A DNA stretch of 64,000 bases from Glutamicibacter sp002979865 (GTDB lineage Bacteria; Actinomycetota; Actinomycetes; Actinomycetales; Micrococcaceae): NCBI RefSeq assembly GCF_050030965.1, contig NZ_CP188297.1, forward strand, positions 2,790,001 to 2,854,000, given 5' to 3'. The position numbers and the translations under genes are program-made. Each line of letters begins with the position of its first letter. The first letter of the stretch is position 1. Positions 51,725 through 60,407 of the stretch are shown one piece after another. The notes beneath the pieces were generated by a model. The model was given only the letters and a program-made list of their open reading frames with translations. It had not been told where the DNA came from and made no database searches.

Positions 51725-53202
51725 GCCTTGGGCTCCAGTGCGTTATCAGAGAGTTCTTGAACTTTGAAAGACGCATTCGCACCAGTTGCGACGCGCAAGG
51801 TCGCGTAGGCCAGCGCTGCCTCACCGGTGAGCTGATCCGTAAGGGAACGTCGACCACCAGCAGCTAGGATTTCGATAGATCCGTGATCCACGAGAACTTT
51901 CACATCTAGTTCATCCGAACCAGCGGGCAGAGGCATGCGCTGGTTGGAGGCGTAGAGCTCGTGGTCTACCTTGCCTGCTTCGCGGCGGTGCTGAATCAAT
52001 TCGGATTCAACGGTGAGTTCGCTGATAAGAGTGTCATCGGCGCGGAATAAGGAAAGGACTGCTGGTTCGGTTGGGCTGGTAGCAAACGTCAGTTCAACCA
52101 GAGCGGGGGAGCCCAGCTCAATACGATTTTCGCCAGCGTTGGCCTTGCTTGATGCAACGTCGGCTTTTGGCAATCCGAGAATGCGCTGGCGAATGTCAAA
52201 CTTGCCGTTGGAGTCTTTCACCAAATCCAGCCGGCGTGCGGCGCTCATGGATCCGCGCCATCCGTCGTGGGGGAGCTCGCGGGCGTAGTCCCAGTTGCTC
52301 ATCCAGGCAATGAGAGTTTGCTCGTCTAGTGGCAAGCCGTGGAAGCTGACACCTGCATAGAAGTCGCGTCCCCAGTCCAGCCAGTCGCCCTGCTTCAAGG
52401 ATTCGTATCCGAAGCTATCCCAAGTTTCCTGAGTCTCATCAGGAGTGAAGGTGGTGCCGTTGAATTCACCAATGAAGTACTGGGTACCTGAGCCGCCGGC
52501 CACGCCGCCTGGGTTCAGCGAAACAATTAGAACCCACTTCAGCTGGTCTGTGCCGGCAACTGGTAGCTGGAATAGATCTGGGCATTCCCAGATTCCGGCA
52601 ACAGCAGCCTGGGGTCCGAAGCTGGAGAGCTCGGTCCAGTCCTTGAGGTTCTCAGAACGGTAGATCATCACTCGGCGATCAATGGCTTCAACAGCAACCA
52701 TGACCCAGAAGGAACCCTGCTCGGATTCGTATCGGATGACCTTTGGGTCGCGGAAGTCCTTGGACCCTCGATCCAGAACTGGATTCTGCCCGTATTTGGT
52801 GAAAGTGATTCCACCATCCAGCGAGTAGGCGATGGCTTGGGACTGGTTGGTCTCATCCTTGGCTGCCGCGGTGTAGATGGCAACGACCGGCGCAACCGTG
52901 CCGTCGCCGAAGCCGCTGGTATTTTCGTGGTCCACCACGATGGAGCCGGAGAAGATATCAGCCATGTCGCCGTGCAGAATCGCGATAGGAAGTTCTTCCC
53001 AGTTCACCAGATCGGTGCTGACCGCGTGGCCCCAAGACATGAATCCGTGGCCTACGCCGTGAGGATTGTGCTGGAAGTACAGGTGGTATTGCTTTCCGTC
53101 AAAGAACAATCCATTGGGGTCATTGATCCAGTTTTTCTTCGCAGTGAAATGTAGCTGTGGTCGCTTCACCGCGACCTGTTGAGTTTCGGGCAACGCTGCC
53201 AT
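51721..53202 (-). CDS. cscA: Cytoplasmic GH32 sucrose hydrolase (invertase)
   Basis: 493 residues, no signal peptide. GH32 five-blade propeller with nucleophile aspartate in KNWINDPNGLFF, transition-state Asp in FRDPKVIRYE and acid/base Glu in WECPDLFQLP, followed by a C-terminal beta-sandwich. Because the permease brings in free sucrose, sucrose rather than sucrose-6-P is the likely substrate. First gene of the operon; the 6 nt before the ATG follow a TCATAT element, suggesting a leaderless message. Confidence 0.94.
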   Translation of the reverse strand: MAALPETQQVAVKRPQLHFTAKKNWINDPNGLFFDGKQYHLYFQHNPHGVGHGFMSWGHAVSTDLVNWEELPIAILHGDMADIFSGSIVVDHENTSGFGDGTVAPVVAIYTAAAKDETNQSQAIAYSLDGGITFTKYGQNPVLDRGSKDFRDPKVIRYESEQGSFWVMVAVEAIDRRVMIYRSENLKDWTELSSFGPQAAVAGIWECPDLFQLPVAGTDQLKWVLIVSLNPGGVAGGSGTQYFIGEFNGTTFTPDETQETWDSFGYESLKQGDWLDWGRDFYAGVSFHGLPLDEQTLIAWMSNWDYARELPHDGWRGSMSAARRLDLVKDSNGKFDIRQRILGLPKADVASSKANAGENRIELGSPALVELTFATSPTEPAVLSLFRADDTLISELTVESELIQHRREAGKVDHELYASNQRMPLPAGSDELDVKVLVDHGSIEILAAGGRRSLTDQLTGEAALAYATLRVATGANASFKVQELSDNALEPKA

Positions 53203-53208
53203 CCTTCG

Positions 53209-53238
53209 ATATGAGTTGGCTAAATGGATTTAGCACAA
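53209..53238 (-). promoter_or_regulatory. csc promoter with embedded LacI-type operator
   Basis: On the minus strand: TTGTGC (53238-53233), 18-bp spacer, TCATAT (53214-53209), then 6 nt to the cscA ATG. The 16-bp perfect palindrome GCTAAATGGATTTAGC at 53219-53234 fills the spacer and touches the -35, so a bound repressor would block polymerase. It is the best operator candidate for CscR. Confidence 0.7.
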
Positions 53239-53278
53239 GACTCTAACAGCGTGGCCGAATCACTGCAATAGGCTAGGG

Positions 53279-53296
53279 TCGAATAATTGCATTCGA
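53279..53296. promoter_or_regulatory. Inverted repeat before cscR
   Basis: TCGAAT and ATTCGA arms with a 6-bp spacer, 20 bp upstream of the cscR GTG. It differs from the 53219 palindrome, so it is either a second site or unrelated. Confidence 0.35.
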
Positions 53297-53315
53297 ACTG
53301 TCTCAAGAGGGAAAT

Positions 53316-54344
53316 GTGGAATCGCCTAAAGCCAAGCGGATAACAATTGCTGACGTTTCAGAAGCTTCGGGGATGTCCAAGGCTGCCGTCAGCATGATCC
53401 TGAACAATAAGCCGGGCACGCGACTGTCCGCCGAAGCCACGGAACGAGTGCGCGCGGCCGCCAAGAAACTGGGTTACCGGCCAAATGCGGCAGCCCAATC
53501 CTTGCGAAGCGGGAAGACGCGCACCCTGGGGTTCATCTCTGATCAAGTTACCGTGACTCGTTTTGCTTCCGAAATGATCACCGGCATCCTGCGCGCAGCG
53601 GAAGAGCGAGACCATACGGTGCTCATTGCTGAGACCTTCGGCAAGCCAGAGCAAATGGCTGAAGCAATAACGCAGATGACCCACCGGGACGTTGACGGGC
53701 TGATTCTTGGGTTCATGGATTCTCGCCAACGTGATTTGAAGATCCCGAAAACTGGATTGCCCACCGTGCTGGTCAACGGCATTGACGACAGCCCTTGCGT
53801 CGCAGTGCTTCCCAATGAGATGGATTCGGGGGCTAAAGCCGTGCAGAGGGTTATCGAATCCGGGGCGAAGAGTGTTGCGGTCATCGGTGAACTTGAAAAC
53901 GCCGAAAAGGATCCGCGAACCTATCCAAGTATCTCTCGCCGCTTCGGCTCCCTGCGCAGAGCCTTGGCGGAATCAAACCTCGAAGTACTGGGCCACTGGG
54001 TGCTCGACGACTGGAACCCCACCGACGGATATGAAGCAACAATCCGGATGCTAGCCGACGGGTACAACCCTGACGCCATCATTTGCGCCAATGACCGCGT
54101 GGCCATGGGTGTCTTCCAAGCGCTCGCCGAAAATGGCCTGAAGCCAGGAACGGACCTGTCCGTGCTGTCTTTCGATGACGAGATCATTGCCAGCTACCTT
54201 CGCCCGCAATTGACCTCTATTCGACTTCCATATGAGGGGATGGGTGCTCTGGCCGTTGAGCTTCTGCTCGATGGAAAGCTGGAGCCCGGGGAGCATCAGA
54301 TCGACATGCCGCTCATCGAGCGCGAGTCCATGAAATCCCGCTGA
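53316..54344 (+). CDS. cscR: LacI-family repressor of the csc operon
   Basis: 342 residues. LacI helix-turn-helix and hinge: ITIADVSEASGMSKAAVSMIL, then RVRAAAKKLGYRPNAAAQSL, then a periplasmic-binding-like effector domain ending in ELLLDGKLEPGEHQIDMPLI. GTG start with AGAGGG upstream. Divergent from cscA across 113 bp that hold the operator. Sucrose or fructose as inducer is inferred from context. Confidence 0.9.
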   Translation: MESPKAKRITIADVSEASGMSKAAVSMILNNKPGTRLSAEATERVRAAAKKLGYRPNAAAQSLRSGKTRTLGFISDQVTVTRFASEMITGILRAAEERDHTVLIAETFGKPEQMAEAITQMTHRDVDGLILGFMDSRQRDLKIPKTGLPTVLVNGIDDSPCVAVLPNEMDSGAKAVQRVIESGAKSVAVIGELENAEKDPRTYPSISRRFGSLRRALAESNLEVLGHWVLDDWNPTDGYEATIRMLADGYNPDAIICANDRVAMGVFQALAENGLKPGTDLSVLSFDDEIIASYLRPQLTSIRLPYEGMGALAVELLLDGKLEPGEHQIDMPLIERESMKSR

Positions 54345-54594
54345 CTCGCGGGCACAACCGAGCTGGCCGGTTCCGCGAACCTGATTTCCACGATTTCCTT
54401 TGTGTCCACCAGTGCCATTTCGGGGAATGGCTGCCATGCTTCGGGGTGCTGATTACGCCTCTGCCCTGTGGCATCGTGTCCCATTTGCCCTACTCAGCTG
54501 AATGAAGCCAAGGGATTCCCATGTCTTGGATCCATGGCCTTGACGGTCAGGAGTCGATCCTGTCAATGATTTTCACTGCCGCAAAACTTCTTCC

Positions 54595-54624
54595 TTGACA
54601 GCCGTAAGTGATGTAGGTTACCTT
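54595..54624 (+). promoter_or_regulatory. Promoter of the LacI-ABC-GH32 operon
   Basis: Consensus -35 TTGACA (54595-54600), 18-bp spacer, TACCTT (54619-54624). The only perfect TTGACA promoter noticed in the window. Confidence 0.6.
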
Positions 54625-54636
54625 ATTTCACAGCGT

Positions 54637-54652
54637 AGTAACGCGCGTTACT
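54637..54652. promoter_or_regulatory. LacI-type operator, perfect 16-bp palindrome
   Basis: AGTAACGCGCGTTACT, about 12 bp downstream of the -10, overlapping the early transcribed region. The central CG step is typical of LacI-family operators. It differs from the csc operator, so the two regulators should be insulated. Confidence 0.7.
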
Positions 54653-54715
54653 GAATCGTGTTAGCAAACCCTTGGCACGACGCGAAACGCACTGATCTCG
54701 AAGGGGAGGAGGGGC

Positions 54716-55741
54716 ATGTCTCAGCAGTCAGTGACCATGGCCGACGTTGCCAAAGCAGCCGGGGTGAGCCGAACAACCGTCTCATTCGTACTCAACGGCC
54801 GGATGGAATCAAGCATCCCCGAAACCACAAGAGAACGAATCAACCAAACGGCGCGCGAACTGGGCTACCGCCCCAACGCAGCCGCACGAACCTTGGCCAG
54901 CAAACGCAGCTCCTGGTTCGGGCTGGTGACCGAAATTGCCACCTCGCCCTTTGCCACTGACGTGATCAAGGGAGCGCAGCAGGCAGCATGGAAAGACGGC
55001 AACTTCCTCCTTATCGCACCCAGCGACGATGATCCAGGCATGGATAACCTCGCCGTTGAGAAGTTGCTTGAACAGCAGGTTGGCGGATTGATCATCGCGA
55101 CTTCCTGGCACCGCCAAATCACGGTGCCGGAAAATGCAAAATCAGTTCCCTGCGTACTGGTCAACTGCTTCGATGCCGGCGGCCAATTGCCATCAATTGT
55201 TCCGGATGAATTCGGAGGCGGATACGCTGCCGCTGAAATCCTGGCCAAGGCCGGGCACACCAGCATCGGGCACATCACTCTCAAAACAGGAATTCCTGCG
55301 CAAATCGGACGCCAAGCCGGTATGAAGCAGGCCCTGCGCGATCACGGAATTGAATTCGATGATTCCCGGATCGTGCCTGGTGATGGAACTGCCGACAGCG
55401 GGTACCACGGTACGCAAACGCTGCTAAGCCAACTGGATCCGCCTACCGCAATTTTTTGCGGAAATGACCGGATCGCCATGGGCGCCTATGACGCAATCAA
55501 GGAACGCGGATTGCAGGTGGGAAAAGACATTTCAATCGTCGGATTCGATGATCAGGAAATTCTGGCACCGCATATGCGGCCAAAGCTGACAACCATTGCC
55601 TTGCCCTTCGAAGAACTGGGCATGGCGGGGGTGTCCCTATTGAATCAAATGGTAGAGGGCTCGCCGATCGAGAATCGCCAAATTACCATCGGCTGCCCCC
55701 CACGCATTCGTTCGTCTGTGGCCATGCACGGCCGCAGATGA
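54716..55741 (+). CDS. LacI-family regulator of the ABC/GH32 operon
   Basis: 341 residues. Helix-turn-helix VTMADVAKAAGVSRTTVSFVL, hinge RINQTARELGYRPNAAARTL, then a sugar-binding-like effector domain with FCGNDRIAMGAYDAIKERG and VGFDDQEILAPHMRP. GGGGAGGAGGGG precedes the ATG. First gene of a run of seven same-strand genes, so it is probably autoregulated through the palindrome at 54637. Confidence 0.9.
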   Translation: MSQQSVTMADVAKAAGVSRTTVSFVLNGRMESSIPETTRERINQTARELGYRPNAAARTLASKRSSWFGLVTEIATSPFATDVIKGAQQAAWKDGNFLLIAPSDDDPGMDNLAVEKLLEQQVGGLIIATSWHRQITVPENAKSVPCVLVNCFDAGGQLPSIVPDEFGGGYAAAEILAKAGHTSIGHITLKTGIPAQIGRQAGMKQALRDHGIEFDDSRIVPGDGTADSGYHGTQTLLSQLDPPTAIFCGNDRIAMGAYDAIKERGLQVGKDISIVGFDDQEILAPHMRPKLTTIALPFEELGMAGVSLLNQMVEGSPIENRQITIGCPPRIRSSVAMHGRR

Positions 55742-55785
55742 ACTTCCCCTCCGCTACACATCACATGAATGGATGAGGAACTTCA

Positions 55786-57462
55786 ATGATAATCAAATAC
55801 TTACGTCGCGCGCACCTTGCCGTGGCCGCGACCGCTGTGGCCGGCACCCTCGCCTTGAGCGGATGCGTCGCATCGAATCCAGGCGGAACTGAAGGGGGCG
55901 ACGGATCAGCCAACGCCGCGTTCCTGACCATTCCGCGCGAGGACATGGGAACCTTCTCAAAAAACTTCAACCCCTTCTCGCCCAATGCTGCGCCAATGAC
56001 CGGGCAGTCCATTTACGAATCCATGCTGGTCTACAACCCGGCAGGCGGCGACACCGTGCCTTGGCTGGCCACGGAGTGGAGTGCAGGCAAAGACGGAAAG
56101 TCGCTGGCCTTCAATCTGCGTCCGGGCGTTAAATTCTCCGATGGCACCCCGCTGACGTCCAAGGACGTCAAGCTCTCAGTTGAACTGCAAAAGGAACTGC
56201 TCGGCGGCTATGACTACCTGAAGTCCATCAAGACTCTCGATGACTCGACCATCGAGTTCCACTTCAAGCAGGCATTCACCCCGGCCCTCTACGAACTGGG
56301 CCAGCAGGTGATTGTTCCGGCCCACATCTGGTCCAAGTTCGACAAGCCCGGAAATGAAGAGAACCCGAAACCGGTAGGCACCGGACCATACACCGAAGTA
56401 GCCAATTTCCAGGCGCAGTCCTTCGAATTGGGCAAGAACCCATACTATTGGCAACCCGAGAAGCAGAATATCGGCGGCATCCGCATGCTCGCTTTCGCCG
56501 GCAACGACGGAGCCAACCTCGCCGCCATCTCCGGCGATGTTGACTGGACGCAAACCTACATGCCGGATATCCAATCGACCTACGTGGACAAGGATCCGGA
56601 GCACCGTCATTTCTGGTTCCCGACCACTGGCGCCGAAATCAACTGGCAGCTGAACACTACCAAGAAAGAATTCTCGGATGTTCGCGTACGCAAGGCGTTG
56701 AGCATGGCCGTAGACCGCGAACAGGTTGTCAAGGTCGGCATGTCCGACTACGCCAAACCAGCGGACTGCACCGGACTGTCCGGCAACTATGACAAGTGGC
56801 GCGACGCTGCGGTCGTCGAACAGTGCGACTGGACCACGCGGGATGTGGAAGGCGCAAAGAAGCTTCTTGATGAAGCAGGCTTCAAGGAGAATGCACAGGG
56901 GCAGCGCACCACCGCCGCTGGCAAGCCATTCACCTTCGATATCTCCGTGGGTTCAACCTCCTCGGATTGGCTTTCGGTAGCGAATATCATCGCCCAAAAC
57001 CTCCAGGACGTGGGCATCAAGGCCACTGTTGATTCGCCGGATTGGGCCGCGGTGACCGCAAGCTACGAAACCGGTGAATTCGACACCGGAATCGTTTGGA
57101 CCGCTAACGCTCCGACTCCTTACCAGTACTACCTCAACCTCATGGGCAGCCAGAACGTCAAGCCCGTGGGCAAGCAGACCTTTGACAACTACCACCGGTT
57201 CAGCGATAAAAAAGCAGATGAGCTGTTGAACAAGTTCGTGGCTGCCGGCGATGAGGGAGAACAGAAGCAGATCGTTAACGACCTGCAGGCTCGCTACAGC
57301 GAACTGGCACCGGTAGTACCGCTATTCGCCGGCCCGGAATGGGGTGCCTACACCACTGAGAACTTCGTGGGTTGGCCAACCGAAGATAACCCGTATGCCA
57401 CGTTGAGCAACCGGGCCCCGACCACCGTTCTGGTGCTCACCAGCCTGGAACCAGCGAACTAG
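55786..57462 (+). CDS. Extracellular solute-binding lipoprotein, family 5 (Opp/Dpp type)
   Basis: 558 residues. Signal peptide with lipobox LALSGC at residues about 23-28. Family 5 features: an N-terminal region TEWSAGKDGKSLAFNLRPGVKFSDGTPLTSKDV, GTGPYTE, and a central block VRVRKALSMAVDREQVV. Captures substrate outside the membrane for the permeases that follow. Family 5 binds peptides, nickel or oligosaccharides; the adjoining GH32 enzyme favours oligofructosides. GAGGAA precedes the ATG. Confidence 0.9.
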   Translation: MIIKYLRRAHLAVAATAVAGTLALSGCVASNPGGTEGGDGSANAAFLTIPREDMGTFSKNFNPFSPNAAPMTGQSIYESMLVYNPAGGDTVPWLATEWSAGKDGKSLAFNLRPGVKFSDGTPLTSKDVKLSVELQKELLGGYDYLKSIKTLDDSTIEFHFKQAFTPALYELGQQVIVPAHIWSKFDKPGNEENPKPVGTGPYTEVANFQAQSFELGKNPYYWQPEKQNIGGIRMLAFAGNDGANLAAISGDVDWTQTYMPDIQSTYVDKDPEHRHFWFPTTGAEINWQLNTTKKEFSDVRVRKALSMAVDREQVVKVGMSDYAKPADCTGLSGNYDKWRDAAVVEQCDWTTRDVEGAKKLLDEAGFKENAQGQRTTAAGKPFTFDISVGSTSSDWLSVANIIAQNLQDVGIKATVDSPDWAAVTASYETGEFDTGIVWTANAPTPYQYYLNLMGSQNVKPVGKQTFDNYHRFSDKKADELLNKFVAAGDEGEQKQIVNDLQARYSELAPVVPLFAGPEWGAYTTENFVGWPTEDNPYATLSNRAPTTVLVLTSLEPAN

Positions 57463-57476
57463 CAACATTTTCCCTT

Positions 57477-57507
57477 CGCAGCGGGCGGATACCGTCCGCC
57501 CGCTGCG
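57477..57507 (+). other. Hairpin between binding-protein and permease genes
   Basis: 13-bp GC-rich perfect stem, arms 57477-57489 and 57495-57507, 5-base loop, no T-run. Such intercistronic stems often protect the upstream message, giving more binding protein than permease. Confidence 0.75.
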
Positions 57508-57535
57508 TTGCGATCCTTAGCCAAGGACACACAAC

Positions 57536-58513
57536 ATGAGTTTCCTCCTACGGCGCTTGGGCTTTTATCTCCTAGCCTTCTGGGCGTCAATCACCCTGAA
57601 TTTCCTTCTACCGCGGCTGATGCCAGGCGATCCCGTCACCCGCATGCTGTCCCGCTCGCAGCAACGGCTTGAGCCACAACAAGTCGAAGCACTTCGAACC
57701 CTGATGGGAGTGGACGGCGGCCCCATCATCCCCGAATACTTTGGCTATCTTGGCCGTGTCTTGACCGGCGACTTTGGGATGTCGATTTCCCGTTTCCCCA
57801 CTCCAGTCTCCGAGGTCATCGCCTCGCAGCTGCCGTGGACCTTGCTGCTGGGACTGACTTCATTGATTTTCGCCGTGATCCTCGGAAACCTCCTGGGCAT
57901 CCTTGCCGCCTGGCGCCGTGGCGGCTTCTTGGACTCGGTTGCTCCACCGCTGCTGGTGTTCATCGGTTCTTTCCCGTATTTCTGGCTAGCCATGGGGGCC
58001 TTGTACATCTTCGGCATCAACATGGGCGTCGCCCCGATGCGCCATGCCTTCTCCGTAGGCCTGGTTCCCGGATTCAATCTCGAATTCATCCTGGACGTTG
58101 CAGCGCACCTGGTCCTGCCCGCGCTGACCATCGTGCTGGTTTCCCTGGGCGGCTGGATGCTGGGCATGCGCAACACCATGATTGCCACCAACTCCGAAGA
58201 CTACATTTTGATGGCCGAGGCCAAGGGGCTGCGACCGCACCGCATCATGCTGAACTACGCGGCACGCAACGCGATGCTGCCATCGGTCACCAGCATGGGC
58301 ATGAGCATCGGCTTCATCGTCGGCGGCGCACTGCTGACCGAAGTGGTATTCGCCTACCCAGGCGTCGGCTACCAGCTGCTCGGCGCTGTCCAAGGCCTTG
58401 ACTACCCGCTGATGCAGGGCATGTTCCTGACCATTACTGCCGCGGTGCTGATAGCCAACTTCCTCGTAGACCTTGTCTACGTCCGACTCGACCCTCGCGT
58501 GCGGAAAGGCTGA
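57536..58513 (+). CDS. ABC transporter permease, DppB type
   Basis: 325 residues, about six membrane segments. N-terminal FLLRRLGFYLLAFWASITLNF and PGDPVTRM; the BPD_transp_1 EAA loop is YILMAEAKGLRPHRIML. Forms the channel with the next gene. AAGGACA precedes the ATG. 74 bp after the binding protein, 5 bp before the next permease. Confidence 0.93.
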   Translation: MSFLLRRLGFYLLAFWASITLNFLLPRLMPGDPVTRMLSRSQQRLEPQQVEALRTLMGVDGGPIIPEYFGYLGRVLTGDFGMSISRFPTPVSEVIASQLPWTLLLGLTSLIFAVILGNLLGILAAWRRGGFLDSVAPPLLVFIGSFPYFWLAMGALYIFGINMGVAPMRHAFSVGLVPGFNLEFILDVAAHLVLPALTIVLVSLGGWMLGMRNTMIATNSEDYILMAEAKGLRPHRIMLNYAARNAMLPSVTSMGMSIGFIVGGALLTEVVFAYPGVGYQLLGAVQGLDYPLMQGMFLTITAAVLIANFLVDLVYVRLDPRVRKG

Positions 58514-58518
58514 TCGCC

Positions 58519-59493
58519 ATGACCCAGAATGCTACAGATCCACAGACTCTGGCTGCCTCGCAACCAGCGGAGGAAAGCGGCTCCGCGCGTGCCAGAGTCA
58601 GTGCTACCCGGTTGCTGCGGACTTTGCTCCGCAACGGCAAGGCCGTGGCTGGGCTCAGCATCCTGCTTGCCTTTATCATCCTGGCCTTGCTTGCCCCGGC
58701 GCTCTTCCCCGGGGATCCGTCGCGGATTACCTCGGCCGGTGCCAGCGCACCAAGCATGGAGCATTGGCTGGGTACCACCAGCAAGGGCCAAGACGTTTTG
58801 GGGCTGACCCTGTGGGGTGCCCGCTCGTCGCTCTTCGTCGGCTTCGCCGCCGGCATCCTCTCCACCATTGTCGGCGTGCTGGTCGGGTTGAGCGGGGCCT
58901 ACTTCGGCCGCGGCCTGGACGAGGTGCTCTCCCTGGTTACCAACGTCTTCCTGCTGGTGCCCGGCCTGCCGTTGCTGGTGATCCTGGCGGCATTCATGCC
59001 GCCTGGTCTTGGCACGGTGATCGTGGTGCTAATGATTACCGGATGGGCAGGCAGCGCACGCGTCATGCGTTCCCAGGCCATGTCCATCCGCGGAAAAGAC
59101 TATGTTGCCGCGGCTTTGGTATCGGGCGAGCGCCCGCTGCGCATCATGGTCCGCGAAATGCTCCCCAATATGGCCTCGGTCGTCATGACCACGCTGCTTG
59201 GCTGCATCATCGGCTCCATCGGCGCACAGGCTGGGCTTGAATTCCTGGGCTTGGGCGACGTGAACACCATCTCCTGGGGTACCAACCTGTTCTGGGCGAC
59301 CAGCGACGGATCGCTGATGCTGGGCCAATGGTGGATTTTCGTGCCATCGGGCCTGGCCATCGCCTTGGTCGCCTTCGCCTTGGCCCTGTGCAACTACGCG
59401 GTGGATGAAATCACCAATCCGCGCCTGCGCCGCCCGAAGCATGCAACGAAAAGCACCGCGGCGACTACCGTGGTGCGAAAGGAAGAAAAATGA
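58519..59493 (+). CDS. ABC transporter permease, DppC type
   Basis: 324 residues. A cytoplasmic N-terminal stretch of about 40 residues, then the DppC-type opening FIILALLAPALFPGDPSRI and LGTTSKGQDVLGLTLWGARSS, with the EAA loop region MSIRGKDYVAAALVSGERPLR. Partner of the preceding permease. Overlaps the ATPase start by 4 bp. Confidence 0.93.
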   Translation: MTQNATDPQTLAASQPAEESGSARARVSATRLLRTLLRNGKAVAGLSILLAFIILALLAPALFPGDPSRITSAGASAPSMEHWLGTTSKGQDVLGLTLWGARSSLFVGFAAGILSTIVGVLVGLSGAYFGRGLDEVLSLVTNVFLLVPGLPLLVILAAFMPPGLGTVIVVLMITGWAGSARVMRSQAMSIRGKDYVAAALVSGERPLRIMVREMLPNMASVVMTTLLGCIIGSIGAQAGLEFLGLGDVNTISWGTNLFWATSDGSLMLGQWWIFVPSGLAIALVAFALALCNYAVDEITNPRLRRPKHATKSTAATTVVRKEEK

Positions 59494-60407
59494 GCGTCCC
59501 GGTATTGGAAGTCCAGGACCTGACCGTCGAGTACGTCAGCGACGAGAGAGCTGTGCGCGGCGCTGACCGGGTCAGCTTCGCCATCCACTCCGGTGAAATC
59601 TTCGGTTTGGCGGGGGAGTCCGGCTGCGGCAAGTCCACCATTGCCAACTCGATCATGCGCTTGCTGAAAGATCCTGCGCGGATCACCCACGGCAAGATCC
59701 TCTTTGAAGGCCAAGATGTGCTGGGCATGGACGAAGCGGAACTGCGCGCCTGGCGCTGGAACAACGTCGCCATGGTATTCCAGTCGGCGATGAACTCATT
59801 GAACCCGGTCACTCGAATTGGCGAGCAGTTTGTCGACGTGATCCGCACGCACCGTGGCGGCACCCGTGCTGCCGCGGTGCAGCGCGCCGAAGAGCTGCTC
59901 ACCATGGTGCGCATCGATCCGGCGCGATTGCGGGCCTATCCGCACCAGCTTTCAGGCGGACAGCGCCAGCGCATTGTCATTGCCATGGCCTGTGCGCTGA
60001 ACCCGCGGTTGCTGATCCTGGATGAGCCCACCACGGCGCTGGACGTAGTGGTTCAGCAAGAAATCCTGGAGCAGATCAGGGAACTGCAAAGCGAACTCGG
60101 ATTCGCCATCCTGTTCATCACCCATGACATGTCGCTGATGCTTGAGCTCTCCGATCGCATTGGCATCATGTACGGCGGGCGCATCGTGGAGCTGGCACCG
60201 GCGCCGTCGTTGCGCCATGGTTCGAAGCACCCCTATACGCAGGCGCTGCTCGGAGCGTTCCCGCCCCTGCACGGACCGAAAGTCAAGCTCACCGGCTTGG
60301 CCGAAGGCACCAGATTCACCAACATCAAGGACCTTAGGCAGGTAGGCGAAGGCCATTGGGTCGCCCCGACCCAAGCCCCGGTCCTCACTCAAGGAGAACT
60401 GCCATGA
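59490..60407 (+). CDS. ABC transporter ATPase, OppD type
   Basis: 305 residues. Walker A LAGESGCGKSTIANS near residues 35-49, signature LSGGQRQRIVIAMA, Walker B LLILDEPTTALDVVV, H-loop FITHDMSL. C-terminal oligopeptide/dipeptide-transporter domain present (HPYTQALLGAFPPLHG). Powers import with the OppF-type partner that overlaps it by 4 bp. Confidence 0.94.
   Translation: MSVPVLEVQDLTVEYVSDERAVRGADRVSFAIHSGEIFGLAGESGCGKSTIANSIMRLLKDPARITHGKILFEGQDVLGMDEAELRAWRWNNVAMVFQSAMNSLNPVTRIGEQFVDVIRTHRGGTRAAAVQRAEELLTMVRIDPARLRAYPHQLSGGQRQRIVIAMACALNPRLLILDEPTTALDVVVQQEILEQIRELQSELGFAILFITHDMSLMLELSDRIGIMYGGRIVELAPAPSLRHGSKHPYTQALLGAFPPLHGPKVKLTGLAEGTRFTNIKDLRQVGEGHWVAPTQAPVLTQGELP

Larger units (their letters stand above)
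54345..54715. other. 371-bp spacer between cscR and the second fructan locus
   Basis: No gene. CGCGAGTC/GACTCGCG (54321-54350) spans the cscR stop and may form a hairpin. Then come a consensus promoter (54595-54624) and a palindrome (54637-54652). A short GTG frame at 54658 is in the wrong frame for the regulator and shows nothing recognisable. Confidence 0.5.
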
